Source: Bromus sterilis | Lineage: Eukaryota > Streptophyta > Magnoliopsida > Poales > Poaceae | Length of the DNA: 64,000 nucleotides | Direction of reading: 5' to 3' | Assembly (NCBI GenBank): GCA_950022295.1 | Contig: OX465596.1 | Location: forward strand, 211,575,501 to 211,639,500 | In this document: positions 32,913 through 44,505 of the stretch, one piece after another | Layout of the letters: each line of letters begins with the position of its first letter | How positions within the stretch are numbered: the stretch's first letter is position 1 | Notes under the pieces: model-generated | Told to the model about the DNA's origin: nothing | What the model saw: the letters and a program-made list of their open reading frames with translations, nothing else | The model's database searches: none | Translations under genes and position numbers: made by a program

Positions 32913-34793
32913 AACTTGCAAACGCAGGAATCTCACATGAAGGACCATGGTTCTGATATGTATGGAACGAGTCGTTAAATGTTCGGGTTACAAGTAAATT
33001 GTATCGTTACTTCGTCGATTGTGGTTGATTTTTTTTCATAGCTGCCACGCGGCTATACGTCATATGCCTTCGAATTTGGACGCATTCCTTGTTATTTTTG
33101 TATTTTTAAACTGTTTCTGCACTTACAAGCCGGAAAAAACAGTTAAATACAATATCCACCGTAACTGCAGCAGCATGATGTTGGTTCATTGGCGACCGTT
33201 CAATCCGTGCGCATTGGACGGTGCAGGGCGTGCGATCTGTGGTGCTGTGTTCAGGCCAATCAGAATGCAACAGCGAATTTTGCAGGGTATAGGTTAATAA
33301 AACGGTTTTAGTACACGAACTGTGTGCTTTACCGTGTCACCAAATTTTTTTCATCTAACGGGACATGTTTGATACATGTAAGTCATTAAGTGTAGATTAG
33401 ACAGTTGCTATGGGTTTATTTACACTTGAGCTATGATTTTTTTTGTCATATTCATCTTCCGATTGATATATAGTGCTAAGTCAATTTCATGTCCACTCCA
33501 TATGAATTTATTTGCATTTGAACTATGAGTGCAACGAAATTTGACAAAATATGTGTTGAAATATCATGTATGTGCTCTCGGGTTAACTTGCAGTACACAA
33601 CATGGAATTGGAGTGAACTTGCTGCACATCGGTCACATCTTTCGATCGGGAAACATTGAGTCTGGTGGTTTTTAAATTACAAAAAAAATAAAAAATATTA
33701 GAATCGCTTGGAAATACGGGAGACTTTGTGTGGCGCCGTGAGAAGGTAAAACTATGATGTGGTAAAAATTTCAGAAATTTTGAGAAAGGCTATCATGCGA
33801 TCGCCTTCCAAACGGGGGCATCTCACATGAAGGACCATGGTTTTGATATGTATGGAATGAGTCGTGAAATGTTCGAGTTACGAATAAATTGTATCGTTAC
33901 TTCGTCGATTGTGATTGATTTGTTTTTTACAGCTGTCACACGTCTATACGTGATATTTCTTCGAATTTGGACGCATTCCTTGTTATTTTGGTATTTTTAA
34001 ACTTTTTTTTGCACTTACAAGCCAAAAAAAAGAGTTAACTACAATATCCACCGGAACTGCAGCAACATGATGTTGGTTCATTGGCGACCGTTCAATCCGT
34101 GCGCATTGGACGGTGCAGGGCATGCGATCCGTGGTGTTGCGTTCTGGCCAATCAGAACGCAACGAGGAATTTCGCAGGGCATAGGTTAAGCAAACGGTTG
34201 TAGTACACGAACCGTGTGCTTTACCGTGTCCCCAAAATTTTGTCATCTAACGGGATGTGTTTAATACATGTAAGTCATTGAGTGTAGATTAGACGGTTGT
34301 TATGGGTTTATTTAAACTTGAGCTATGATTTTTTTATCATTTTCAACTTCCGTTTTATATATGGGGCTCTGTTAGTTTCATGTCCACTCGATATGAATTT
34401 ATTTTCAGTTGAACTATGAGTGCAACGAAATTTGACCAAATGTGGGCTGAAATATAATGTATGTGCTCTCGGGTTAACATGCAGCACACAACATGGAATT
34501 GGAGTGAACTTGCTGCACCTCAGTCACATCTTTTGATCGGCAAACACTGAGTTCGGTAGTTTTTTAATTTAAAAAAAATGAAAAAATTTGAGAATCGCTC
34601 GGAAATACATGAGACTTTGCGTGGCGCCGTGAGAAGGTAAAACTATGACGTGTAATAATTCCAGACATTTTGAGAAAGGCTATCATGCGATCGCCTTGCA
34701 AACGGAGGCATCTCACATAAAGGACCATGGTTTCGATATGTATGGAACGAGTCGTGAAATGTTCGGGTTACATGTAGATTGTATCATTACTTC

Positions 34794-34990
34794 GGGCCAG
34801 TTCTTTTGGCGGCTTCTCCTAGAAGCTGCCCTCCCCCAACTTCTCTGTGAAGCCACCCTAAAAAGTTAGGGAGGCTTTCGGAATGCCCCGTGTTAGGCCA
34901 TTTCTAAAGCCTCGTAACTTTTTGGGGCGGCGTCTCAGAGAAGCTGAGGGGAGGGAAGCTTCTGTGAGAAGCCGCCAAAAGAACTGGCCC
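34794..34990. mobile_element. Foldback MITE, 197 bp, TSD TTC
   Basis: The ends are perfect 25 bp inverted repeats beginning GGGCCAGTTCTTTTGG. The two halves pair along almost their full length (~85 percent), so the element is one long hairpin. TTC flanks both sides (34791-34793 and 34991-34993), and the empty site is visible in other array units (TTACTTCGTCG). A 3 bp duplication and GGGCC start recall PIF/Harbinger (Tourist-like) MITEs, but their usual duplication is TWA, so superfamily is uncertain. Confidence 0.85.
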
Positions 34991-36207
34991 TTCGTCCATT
35001 GTGGTTGATTTTTTTTCACAGTTGTCACACGTCTATATGTGACATGTCTTCAAATTTGGACGCATTCCTTGTTATTTTGGTATTTTAAAACTTTTTTTGC
35101 ACTTAAAAGAGGGAAAAAAGAGTTAAAAACAATATCCACCGGAACTGGAGCAACATGATGTTGGTTCATTGGCGACCATTTGATCCGTGCGCATTGGACG
35201 GTGCAGGGCGTGTGATCCGTGGTGCTGCGTTCTGGCCAATCAGTACGCAATGGCGAATTTTTCAAGGTATATAGGTTAAGCGAACGGTTCTAGTACACGA
35301 ACCACGTGCTTTACCGTGTCACCGAAATTTTGATATCTAATGGGACATGTTAGATACATGTAGGTCATTAAGTGTAGATTAGACAGTTGCTATGGGTTTA
35401 TTTTACACTTGAGCAATGATTTTTTTTGTCATTTTCATCTTCTGTTTGATATATGGCGCTAAGTCAGTTTCATGTCCAGTCGATATGAATTTATTTGCAT
35501 TTGAACTATGAGTGCAATGAAATTTGACCAAATGTTTGCTGAAATCTCATGTATATGCTCTCGGGTTAACTCGCAGCACACAACGTGGAATTGGAGTGAC
35601 CTTTCTGCACTTTTGTCACGTCTTTCGATCGGCAAACATTGAGTTCGGTGGTTTTTAAATTACAAAAAAAAATTGAGAATCGCTTGGAAATACACGTGAC
35701 TTTGCGTGGAACCGTGAGAAGGTAAAACTATCAAGTGGTAAATTTTTCAGACATTTTGAGAAAGGCTATCATGTGATCGCCTTGCAAACCGGGACATCTC
35801 ACATGAAGGACCATGGTTTCGATATGTATGGAACAAGTCGTGAAATGTTCGGGTTACAAGTAGATTGTATCGTTACTTCGTCGATTATGGTTAAAAAAAA
35901 TTTCACAGCTGCCACTCGTCTATACGTCATATGTCTTTGAAGTTGGACGCATTCCTTATTATTTTGGTATTTTTAAACTTAATTTGCACTTACAAGCCGG
36001 AAAAAAGTTAAATACAATATCCACCGGAACTGCAGCAGCATGATGTTGGTTCATTGGCAACCGTTTGATCCATGTGCATTGGACAGTGCAAGGCATGTGA
36101 TCCGTGGTGCTGCGTTCTGGCCAATCAGAACGCACAGGAGAATTTTGCAAGGTATAGCTTAAGCAAACGGTTGTAGTACACGAACCATGTGCTTTACCGT
36201 GCGACGG

Positions 36208-37276
36208 GAATTTTACTTCTGATTAATTTCAATCTTCAGATTGAAAACATAACTACATTGAAATTACACGAGCCCATGACTGGTTGATCAACATCAACAT
36301 CACAATTCAGAATCATACATGACCGGGAGGCAACTTCATTTGCCATCACAATATATATATAGAGAGAGAGAGAGTGAAATCAACATAGGTCCAGCCATAC
36401 ATTAAATATCACCAATCATGCTCAAAAGCATTATAATTGACAGAATGTTCACTATTACACACACATCTAGATAATGATGAACTGCATAATGTAGCTACTA
36501 CCCTTAACGTATTCGTTGTGCATCCATATAGCGCTGTCGTGCTTGTACTCGATCGTCGGGCGTCAAAGTTTTACCATCACAGATCCTCTCTTCGTGCTCT
36601 CAGTAGGTGCCACTTGAGGAGGAGGAGGAGCTTGTCAGGTCAACGATCTCCATACCTTGCCCGAATATGGTAGCCAAGACACGCGCATGCGCTTCCTACC
36701 CGCGGGAGGTGCTGCTGACTCGGACGACGACATTTCCTGGCCTGCCGCCATGGCCTCCGCATCTGTCTGCTCCTCCGGCTCGAACTCGTACACGATCCTG
36801 CGATGGCGCCTTCCGATCAAGCCTCTCCCGTTCACGCAGTACCAATCGTTGCAGATCCCTATTCACGGTGAGCGCCTTGATAATTGCTATGGACTGCGCC
36901 AACCCAAATTGGAGCTCACGCTCGTCTAGGTCGCGGAGGTCCGCATCGAAGCACGAATCCTCCAGGGACTGAGCTATGGCCATCTTCATCATGAGATTGA
37001 ACTTAGGTCGGGAGTGGCGGCTTGAGCGCCCAACACAATGTCGGCCAGTAGCGCGCTAGACACGTGGTAACCTCGAGGGGCTTTTGCGGTGTGCACTCCT
37101 CCACGCGTAGGTGATTGGAGTGGGGGAGTGGGAGAGCGTGCTCCGCCTGCTCTGTGATGCAGCACTCCTCGTCGGTGTCGGAGTCATTGTGCATGTCCAT
37201 GGACACCATGCACGCAACGAGTGACCGTGCTTCGACGGCGGCACGCCTGCCGTGAAGCTGTCCGGCTGGACCGCTG
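36208..37276 (-). pseudogene. Module II gene remnant (second copy of the module I gene)
   Basis: The minus strand reads, from high to low coordinate, one unit of the coding-like repeat (37250-37068), then MMKMAIAQSLEDSC, DLRDLDERELQFGLAQSIAIIKALTVNRDLQRLVL (36992-36850), YEFEPEEQTDAEAMAAGQEMSSSE (about 36790-36720), a Lys/Arg patch, MEIVDLTSSSSS (36653-36618) and a C-terminus ending DAQRIR at 36504. Frames change at several points. The repeat lies directly before the helical region here, whereas module I has ~440 bp between them. Element C cuts off the upstream end at 37276. Positions 36208-36503 are 3' flank with the hairpin and a short (AT)(AG) microsatellite at about 36350-36372. Confidence 0.5.
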
Positions 37277-39018
37277 TGTCGGGACCCGGAATATGTGTAT
37301 GTAATTCCAGTCACAAATCAATCATATGGAGAGCCGAGAGTCGTACCCACTTGTCTAAGCAGACAAGGCCAAGCACAGAACACTCTCGGAAAGCATCGTA
37401 CGTGAGGGGCATCCCATTCAGGCCGGATGATCAACAGAGATGGGTCCTCATCGCCCAGTCACAAGTCTAAATGATTATGGGTGGTGAAATCCCATACTCA
37501 TAGACAAGTCACCTCAACCATATTATCGATTGAATTATAACACTTACATAAACAGACTCCAGCCCGATCACTTAGTCGGGGTCTCGGGCGGGCTCAATCA
37601 GACGACAAAGTGTGCCACGTGACAGAGTGACGAGCAATCGCATCGCGATGCCCCAAGCCGCGCGCATCTAAGGGCCACTTGGTGTATAAAAGACAGCCGG
37701 CAAGAAAACAAATAAGCTATCAAACCCCACACTAAGACATGCATGTTATAATCATACATGCAGCATACATGTCCAGTGTAAACAGCAGGTACACATTGCT
37801 TGAACTCTACAAAGTACTTCTTTATTGACATACACATAGAGCATACAAAGATCACATGTCTGTGATAAACATTACATCATACAACGGAAGAAAATTAGGT
37901 CTGAGTACAAACAAGTTCAACAAATGGCTTAGAGAAGCCTTCTTCAACAAACATGCCCTTCCACGAGGGACCAGACTTTTGTCTGGAACTATACTAGCTT
38001 AGTCAACGTCGAGCTTCAGGAAGGTGTCTCCATCGGGGTCCGGGTTCTCATTTTAAACATAAAATAAGCAAACGTGAGTACAAAGTCGTACTCAGAAGGA
38101 CTTACATTAGAACTATACTACTCATGCTCAAGTTTCAAGGTAAAGGGAGGTGGGGTTTCAACATGCAGAAGTGCCAGCTTTGTCTTGGCTAGTCCTGTAC
38201 TACGAGTACCAGACTTGAGATAAGAAGCGTACACGAGTCCACTACCAAGTCGCCAACCAATACACCACTATGGATACTTCCTCGGCTTCCCCACGAGGAA
38301 GCCCACCATAGCACTCACGCTTATCTTGCGAGTTTTACATGTATCCATTCAAGTTGTCTATGATCAAGTAAAGGTATCCAAGTAGTACATAACCGCGGAC
38401 ACGGCTATTCGAATAGTTTATTAACCCTGCAGGGGTGTACATCTTCACACACGTTTCATCACTTATCTCCTCGTTCTTGTCACCCTTCAAGCGGGTGTCG
38501 GACGTGGATGAAACCAAGTAACTACCCTCACATCACCTTCTCTAATCCAGGAGTCGACTACCTGAGTTTGGCACCGCTCGAGAGTCCGGCCGGTTCAACG
38601 AAACAGACTCAGATAATGCGAGGGACCGAGACGCCACCTCTGCCAGATGGTTTTACTGCCTCACAGGTCCACCGACATATCTATATGATGCAACATTTCC
38701 TTCATTCTTTTTCTATGCACATGCCAAATGGAAAGCCCGAATCTATTGTGACTCCTGGACCGGATCGGGTAAGTAAAGAGGCCAAACGGGGCTCCCATAA
38801 ACCCTACAGGTGGTCATACTCTTTGTCTTGGATCACAAAACAGGAACTCGGGGCCTAGGGCAGTGTTCAACGAGACAACCCACTGTGTACTCCTACACAT
38901 CCTCTCATCTTTCACCTTTCTTTAGGGTGGATTCACCAACACGCTAACATCAACAACATGTGAACATTCCATCCCGACTCACAATCAAAGTAACCTCATT
39001 GTATCACTAAGCAGCAAT

Positions 39019-42000
39019 CACTACTTCAAAATAGCTTATAGCCATCAGCACATTAGTGGCAGACAAAAATATGCACGTCACTGGTAACATGTATCAGTGA
39101 CAGGCGGTAATACGTCCGTCACTGGTAAAGCTAGGCAGGTGGCTATAGAATATACTAATGACGGTAGTGTACCCTTGCCCGTCACTGATAATTTTCATAT
39201 AATACTAGTGACGGGTCTATTATTTTGCCTGTCGTTAGTGTAATTATTACCCGTGACAGGACGGTTTATATAACCGTCGCTGGTATAATAATTACAGTTA
39301 TAAGTGGGATTGTGAAAATCTAAGGTATGTTTGGTTTCAAGAATGAAGTGAATGGCATGGATCGAACCCATTTTTAATTAGGTCGGATTCTAGCATACGG
39401 AACCCACACGTTCCCAGGAGGGTACGGTTCCTTATCTTCTCTGCGCCTCGTTCCTCATCTCGCCTCCTCCCTCAGGTCACGCCGCCGCCCCTTGTCTCGC
39501 CCCCACGGTTGGGTGACGCCGCCGCCCCTCGTCTCGCCCCCGCCCCACTCTCCGGCGACGCCGCTCCCTCGCCTCCCTCCCCCGTCTCGCCTCTCCCTCT
39601 CAAGCACGGCTTGGCCTGCTCACCATCTCGCCATCTCTCGATCTGCAGGGAAGTTGTAGCAGAGGCAACGAGGCTTCAACGGTGCCGCGACATAAGAGGG
39701 AATGAGGTTACTGGTGCCGCGGCTGCAGGGTCCCTCCTTCTTGTCCTTCTCACCATCTCTTTCTCGATCTTAAGGTAAGATCTTTTCCTCTTTATCTAGA
39801 TGCATCTGCTATGAGATCAATAAAAACCACAACTTACGATTTATCCCAATTATGCTTTCTCTGTATATGTGTGAAGAGAGCAGACAATAGGTGATGAAGA
39901 CATGTCAATGTGGCTTGTCTTTTTTTTCATCCACTTATCATGGTTTATTTTCAATGGAAATCAGAATCATACATAATTGTCTGTTTTTTTATTAAATTGA
40001 TCCCAACAATGGAGGGTCTGTATCCTTTTGTGATGCAAACAATATCCTTCTTCCATGTTCAGTCTCGGTTGAGTTTTAACAATTTCCTTCACGGTAAATG
40101 TTGAACAGACATGCTACCTGATTCAGATTATTTATGAAGTTAGATTATTCAGACATGTGAGAAGCCAGAGAAGATACCTCTAAGGTGATTATTTCGCGGT
40201 GAAGATACCATGCAGACCGCGAGAGCGTCCAACAGCTAGGCAAGAGCAGAGTCATGATGAGCAGCGGCTAGCCGACGGCTTAGGCGATGAGAAATGGAGC
40301 ATTGCATCTGCAATTTTTTGCAATTCCTACTTTTGTACAATATAGATAATCTTATTTCTTTCCCCAAATTCTGAATCAGTTATTTGATAGCCTGATTTTT
40401 TTATTGAACCGTTCTTTACATTCTATAAATTGCAGCGGCCAACCCTCTCCCTTTTTTGTATGAAAGTGAAACCACCACAGCCTTTGGGAGTATAAGCAGA
40501 CAACCAACATGCTCACATAGTAACAGCCACCAACCAGAGCTAGGCTCCTAGCGAGGCGATGCTCACGCAGGCCAAAAACCTTGAAGAAAACCATCAACGA
40601 AAAACTCCAAATGAAGGAACAATGGTAATTACAGATTAGATGGTTGTGCTCTTCTTTGAGCAGGCCCGCCCAGTATTTTCTATGAAGCTCCACCACTGCT
40701 CTGAACTGTTCATTGGCATCTATTTTTGTTTCCTCTTAGGTAGCAATGGTCACTGTGTTCTACACAAATACATTAATAAATTCTAGCTATAACTTTATGC
40801 CTTTAATTTTGATGATCTTATGATTTTCCATGTTAATGCAGGGACTGAACCTATAAGCCACTGCCAATAATATATGGAAGTGAAGGTAATAACAACATTG
40901 CCAAGCAGGTGTACCAGAGCATGAAAGTACCATTTTTAGGGTCTATTTTGTCTTCCATTTATTTTGATCTTTTTATTTTCTGTATGTATGATGTCTAGGC
41001 AAAGTTGATTGTATGATATATATATGATAGTAAAGGCCCACAAGTACCACTATGCGGTCTCCTAATAGTACAGGGTATATGAACATATTTTTACAATCCA
41101 GTTTTTAATATTTTCTAACAAATTTTCTTCATCCGTACTACCATCTCAACAACCATAAGCTCGCATTAACACATCTTCGTTTCTTTGTCGACAACTAGGA
41201 TACGGAGTACTTCAAAAACATCTACCGATGTATGGGACTAACAAGTTTTTTCCTTCTACCCTCTGCTCTCCAACTATGATCATCTTTTTGTGGAAGTATA
41301 CTTAGCTGAGTTCAGGACAACATCATGCTTTGCGACACAGGTATGCAACCTTTTCCAGTTCCGTTCTTAGATGACGTCAAATAGAGAATAGAACAACAAT
41401 CATTATGTGAATAAACCACCTGGACATAAATCATAGTAGTGTAAATGCTAGAGAATTGCGAGGATTATTGCTATAAATTAAACTTTAACCCTAATAAACG
41501 TATCTCTTATGCCCCCTAAGGTGGTTGTACAATTTCCTTTCCAGCAAAGTTGGTCTTTGTTTTTGGTACATGATTGTGTTGGTAATCTTGTTCGTATGGC
41601 TACCTAAATGTATCATAGTGCATATATATTCCAACAGATTCAGATTCTAAGGGCTGCACATTATAGCTAAATGTATGATAATGTTTTTGGTTTTGATTTC
41701 CTATCTAGGCTATCTTTTACTTGCAATGATCTGGAATGTAGGTCTATTACCCTTGATACTTCGAAACCAGAGAATCTGCTTAGGAAAAATAATTGTGAAG
41801 AAACTTGTAGCTAAACGGATTTTAATGTGTCATGTACATTGACGTGCAAGTTACTGCTAGCATATGTTGTCATATACTTCATACTTGTATCATTTTCATA
41901 ATTTTAGGTGATCGGACGTCCGGACTGAAGTCTAGGAGCAAGCTGGTAATACTCTGTTGTTGGCTTCTCCGAGGATTGGATAACGTGCACCTACTAACCA

Positions 42001-42558
42001 TTTGGACGTGATGGCGTTAGTGCAAATGAAGATTTTCTTTTGGAATGCCACTAACATAGTGGTTATTATAAACTATTGTGCATTTGACTTTTCTTTTGTC
42101 GATTCTTTCAACTCACGATTTAGGAATCAATTAGTATGTCTTTTGGATTGCCCAAATATTATGAAGTGTAGTGCTAGCTGCTATGCTAAGTTGACATTTT
42201 GTAAGCAAATGCGAGATCTAATACATGGCTTTAATTTGTTACATATGAGTGTTGGTGATCATATTGTGTTATCGATGTGCAAATGCAATATTTTTTATTT
42301 CAAAAATGTATACTAGTGACGGGAAAACTGCTAAACTAGCAAATTATCCGTCAGTGCTAATGATTCAGAATCACTATCATGAAAACTAACTAGTGACGGG
42401 AACAAATAAATGACCTTCACTAGTGAACAAATACCAGTGACGGGCGCATGCCCGTCACTGGTAACCTATTACCATTGACGAGTTACCAATGACGGGTGCC
42501 TTTCCCGTCACTAGTAGGCCTTTTGGGCCCGTCACTAGTAGGCTATTCTGCAGTAGTG
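39019..42558. mobile_element. Non-autonomous CACTA transposon, 3540 bp, TSD AAT
   Basis: The left end reads CACTACTTCAAAATAGC and the right end, reversed, CACTACTGCAGAATAGC. AAT flanks both sides (39016-39018 and 42559-42561); the uninterrupted LTR at 55145-55160 reads GCAGCAATAAGCAG, confirming the empty site. Both subterminal regions (39075-39300 and 42310-42545) are packed with CCCGTCAC/GTGACGGG repeats, the binding-site arrays typical of En/Spm elements. No TNPA- or TNPD-like transposase is visible, so movement would need one in trans. Confidence 0.9.
39420..39780 (+). other. GC-rich exon-like segment inside the CACTA element
   Basis: A plus-strand frame from 39509 (MGDAAAPRLAP, Pro/Ala/Ser-rich, then CREVVAEATRLQRC) runs to 39778 and crosses TTAAG/GTAAGA, a good plant splice donor at 39775. 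Plausible acceptors with exon-like sequence follow (TGCAG at ~40842 and TTTTAG at ~41906). Composition is much richer in GC than the rest of the element. It may be a captured host gene fragment or first exon; I cannot name it. 39781-42300 is otherwise AT-rich with no long frame. Confidence 0.4.
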
Positions 42559-44505
42559 AATAAGCATTAACAGTTGCAGGGGCCACATGCTCATCATTAA
42601 ACTCCTATATCTACTAGGATTGTGATTTGCTTAATACGGTGACAAAATGATAGGTCATGCATCAGAATGGGTTCAACTATGCGAAATAACGTGTCACGGT
42701 GATCTCCTAAACATGCATAAGCGAGACTGAGAGGGAAGTAGGATTTTATAGACATGATTAATGGGGTTTGCTTGCCTTGCTGATGATACACGAGTTTAAC
42801 GGACTTCTTCTTCTTCGGGGGTGATCACCGTCTCGGAAGTCTGTTACCGGAACAATCATCAACAAAGGGGGAAACAACATCGAAATAGAATGCACAAGCA
42901 CATGATATAGTTGTTCATGATGCGAATCCTACTGGTTTGTGGAAAATTCAATTTAATGGAAGTGTATTGCATTTGGAATGCAAATTCAAACTTCAAATAC
43001 AAATTCAAATTACGACATATGCATGTTTGCTACTATTCACCCATTTTAAAATTGTCAAACATAAAAACAAATTTCATATTCATAATCCTTGCATTTTTCT
43101 GATAATTTTTCATATATTACATGTTAAATTTGGAGTTCAAATGAATTAGTTATGAATTTCTAAAATTTAATCAATTTTTTGGATTTTCTCTGAATTCTTT
43201 AATTCTTTTAATTTCGGAAATTTTGTTTATAGCATCAGCATGATGCAAGGATGACATCAGGGGGGGGTCTGACCTGTGGGTCCACCCTGTAAGTCTCACA
43301 GGGGTTAATCCCCTCTCTGTTAACTTAACAGAGGGGTTAGGGGGGGCCTGGGGGCCACCTATCATTGACCTAGGGGTCAATTAACAGGGAGTTAGCCTCT
43401 AATCAACTGGCCATGTGGGCCTCTCGCCGCCGGCGACCTCCAGCACAGCGGAGAGGGCGCCGGGATGGCCAAATGGCCACGGGTGTGCACGGGAGGGGCA
43501 CCAAATTGATCCCCGCGTGCTCCCGCATCCACCCGGGCCATTGGGGGGGGGGCTTTAGGGGGGCTGTGGTGTCGCCGGCTTCAAATGGCTCGGCGGCCGG
43601 CCACTGTCCTGATGTAAAATGGCGTAGGAGGCGCGGGGAGGAGCGTCGAGTAGATGTATAGATGCGCGAGCTTACCGTGAAGGTGACGGCGAGGACGAGG
43701 GATCCGGAGGGGCTGCGGTAGCGGCACAATTCAACGGGGAACCTCACGGCGGCAGGCGTGATCCGGTGGTGTTGGCGTCAGCTCCAGGGGCTCCGCGGGT
43801 CAATTCGACGGAGGATCGACGTAGAGGGCGACGGCGCAGCGCCTGGACATAGTTTGGCGGCGTGAGGAGGAGGGTGGCCACGGTGGCGCGGATGCGCGCT
43901 CCGGCGAGCTTCGGATCTTGCGCAAAATGGAGACGCGGAGAAGAGGGCGAAGACCAGGGGCTAGGGGAAAGGTTGCGGGGTCTTCTAGGCGACTCCTTGG
44001 CGTCGAAAAAGAGACAGGGGGGCCTAGGTGGCTCGGCGGCCGCAGACATGCTCGCCACGGCGGCGAGCTGCCTGCTCTGGCGCCGTGAAGACGACGACAA
44101 GGGGAGGGCAAGGTGGGCTTGGCCGGTTATGCTAGTTGGGCCAGAAGCCACTGGGTTGGGCTGGGTTTTCTTGTCCTATTTTCTTCTATTTCTTTTTCTG
44201 TTATTTTCTTTTCTATGCCAAATAAATTAGCCAAGCATTTTTATTAAATGCCCAAATATTTTTATAAGTCCTAGGTGGCCAGTAGCAAGCCACTTATAAC
44301 TTTTGGGGATTTTTTAAATTCAAACAATTTGAATTTCAAATCATATAGGGATCAAATTTAATTTCCAGAGCACCTTTTGAAATTTAGAAAATTCCATAGG
44401 CATGGGAATGAACCCAAACCACTTTTTTAATGATCAGCATCATTTATATGAATTTTCCAAATGTTCAAATCAATTTTGGAAAAAGATTTTTATCTGGCCA
44501 TTTAA

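Larger units (their letters stand above)
30898..32915 (-). other. Gene module I, inserted between array units
   Basis: Starts at the junction ATTTTAG/TTTGATTAATTTCAATC and ends where array sequence resumes at TTAACTTGCAAACG. Its first part matches module II (36208 onward), so array units plus module were duplicated together. It contains a decayed gene (31152-31896), upstream sequence (31897-32335) and a coding-like repeat (32340-32912). A perfect 9 bp inverted repeat with a two-base loop lies at 30917-30936. Confidence 0.7.
29315..36205. repeat. Tandem array of ~889 bp units (six copies), split by gene module I
   Basis: The landmark GTATCGTTACTTCGTCGATT occurs at 29669, 30557, 33001, 33891, 34781 and 35867. 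Spacings are 888, 2444 (includes the module at 30898-32915), 890, 890 and 1086 (889 once the 197 bp MITE is removed). Each unit contains GGTTCATTGGCGACCGTTCGATCC-like sequence, a GGCCAATCAGAACGC CCAAT-type box, a CGAACCGTGTGCTTTACCGTGTC stretch, and CTCTCGGGTTAACTTGCAGC. Units differ by roughly 5-10 percent. They have no LTR, TIR or transposase. Small frames recur in each unit on both strands, but units are similar enough that this is not evidence of coding. Confidence 0.85.

Noticed and set aside
36340..36375. Regulatory GA repeat
   Set aside because: A short AT/GA microsatellite; the same place in module I has only AT, so it is repeat slippage.
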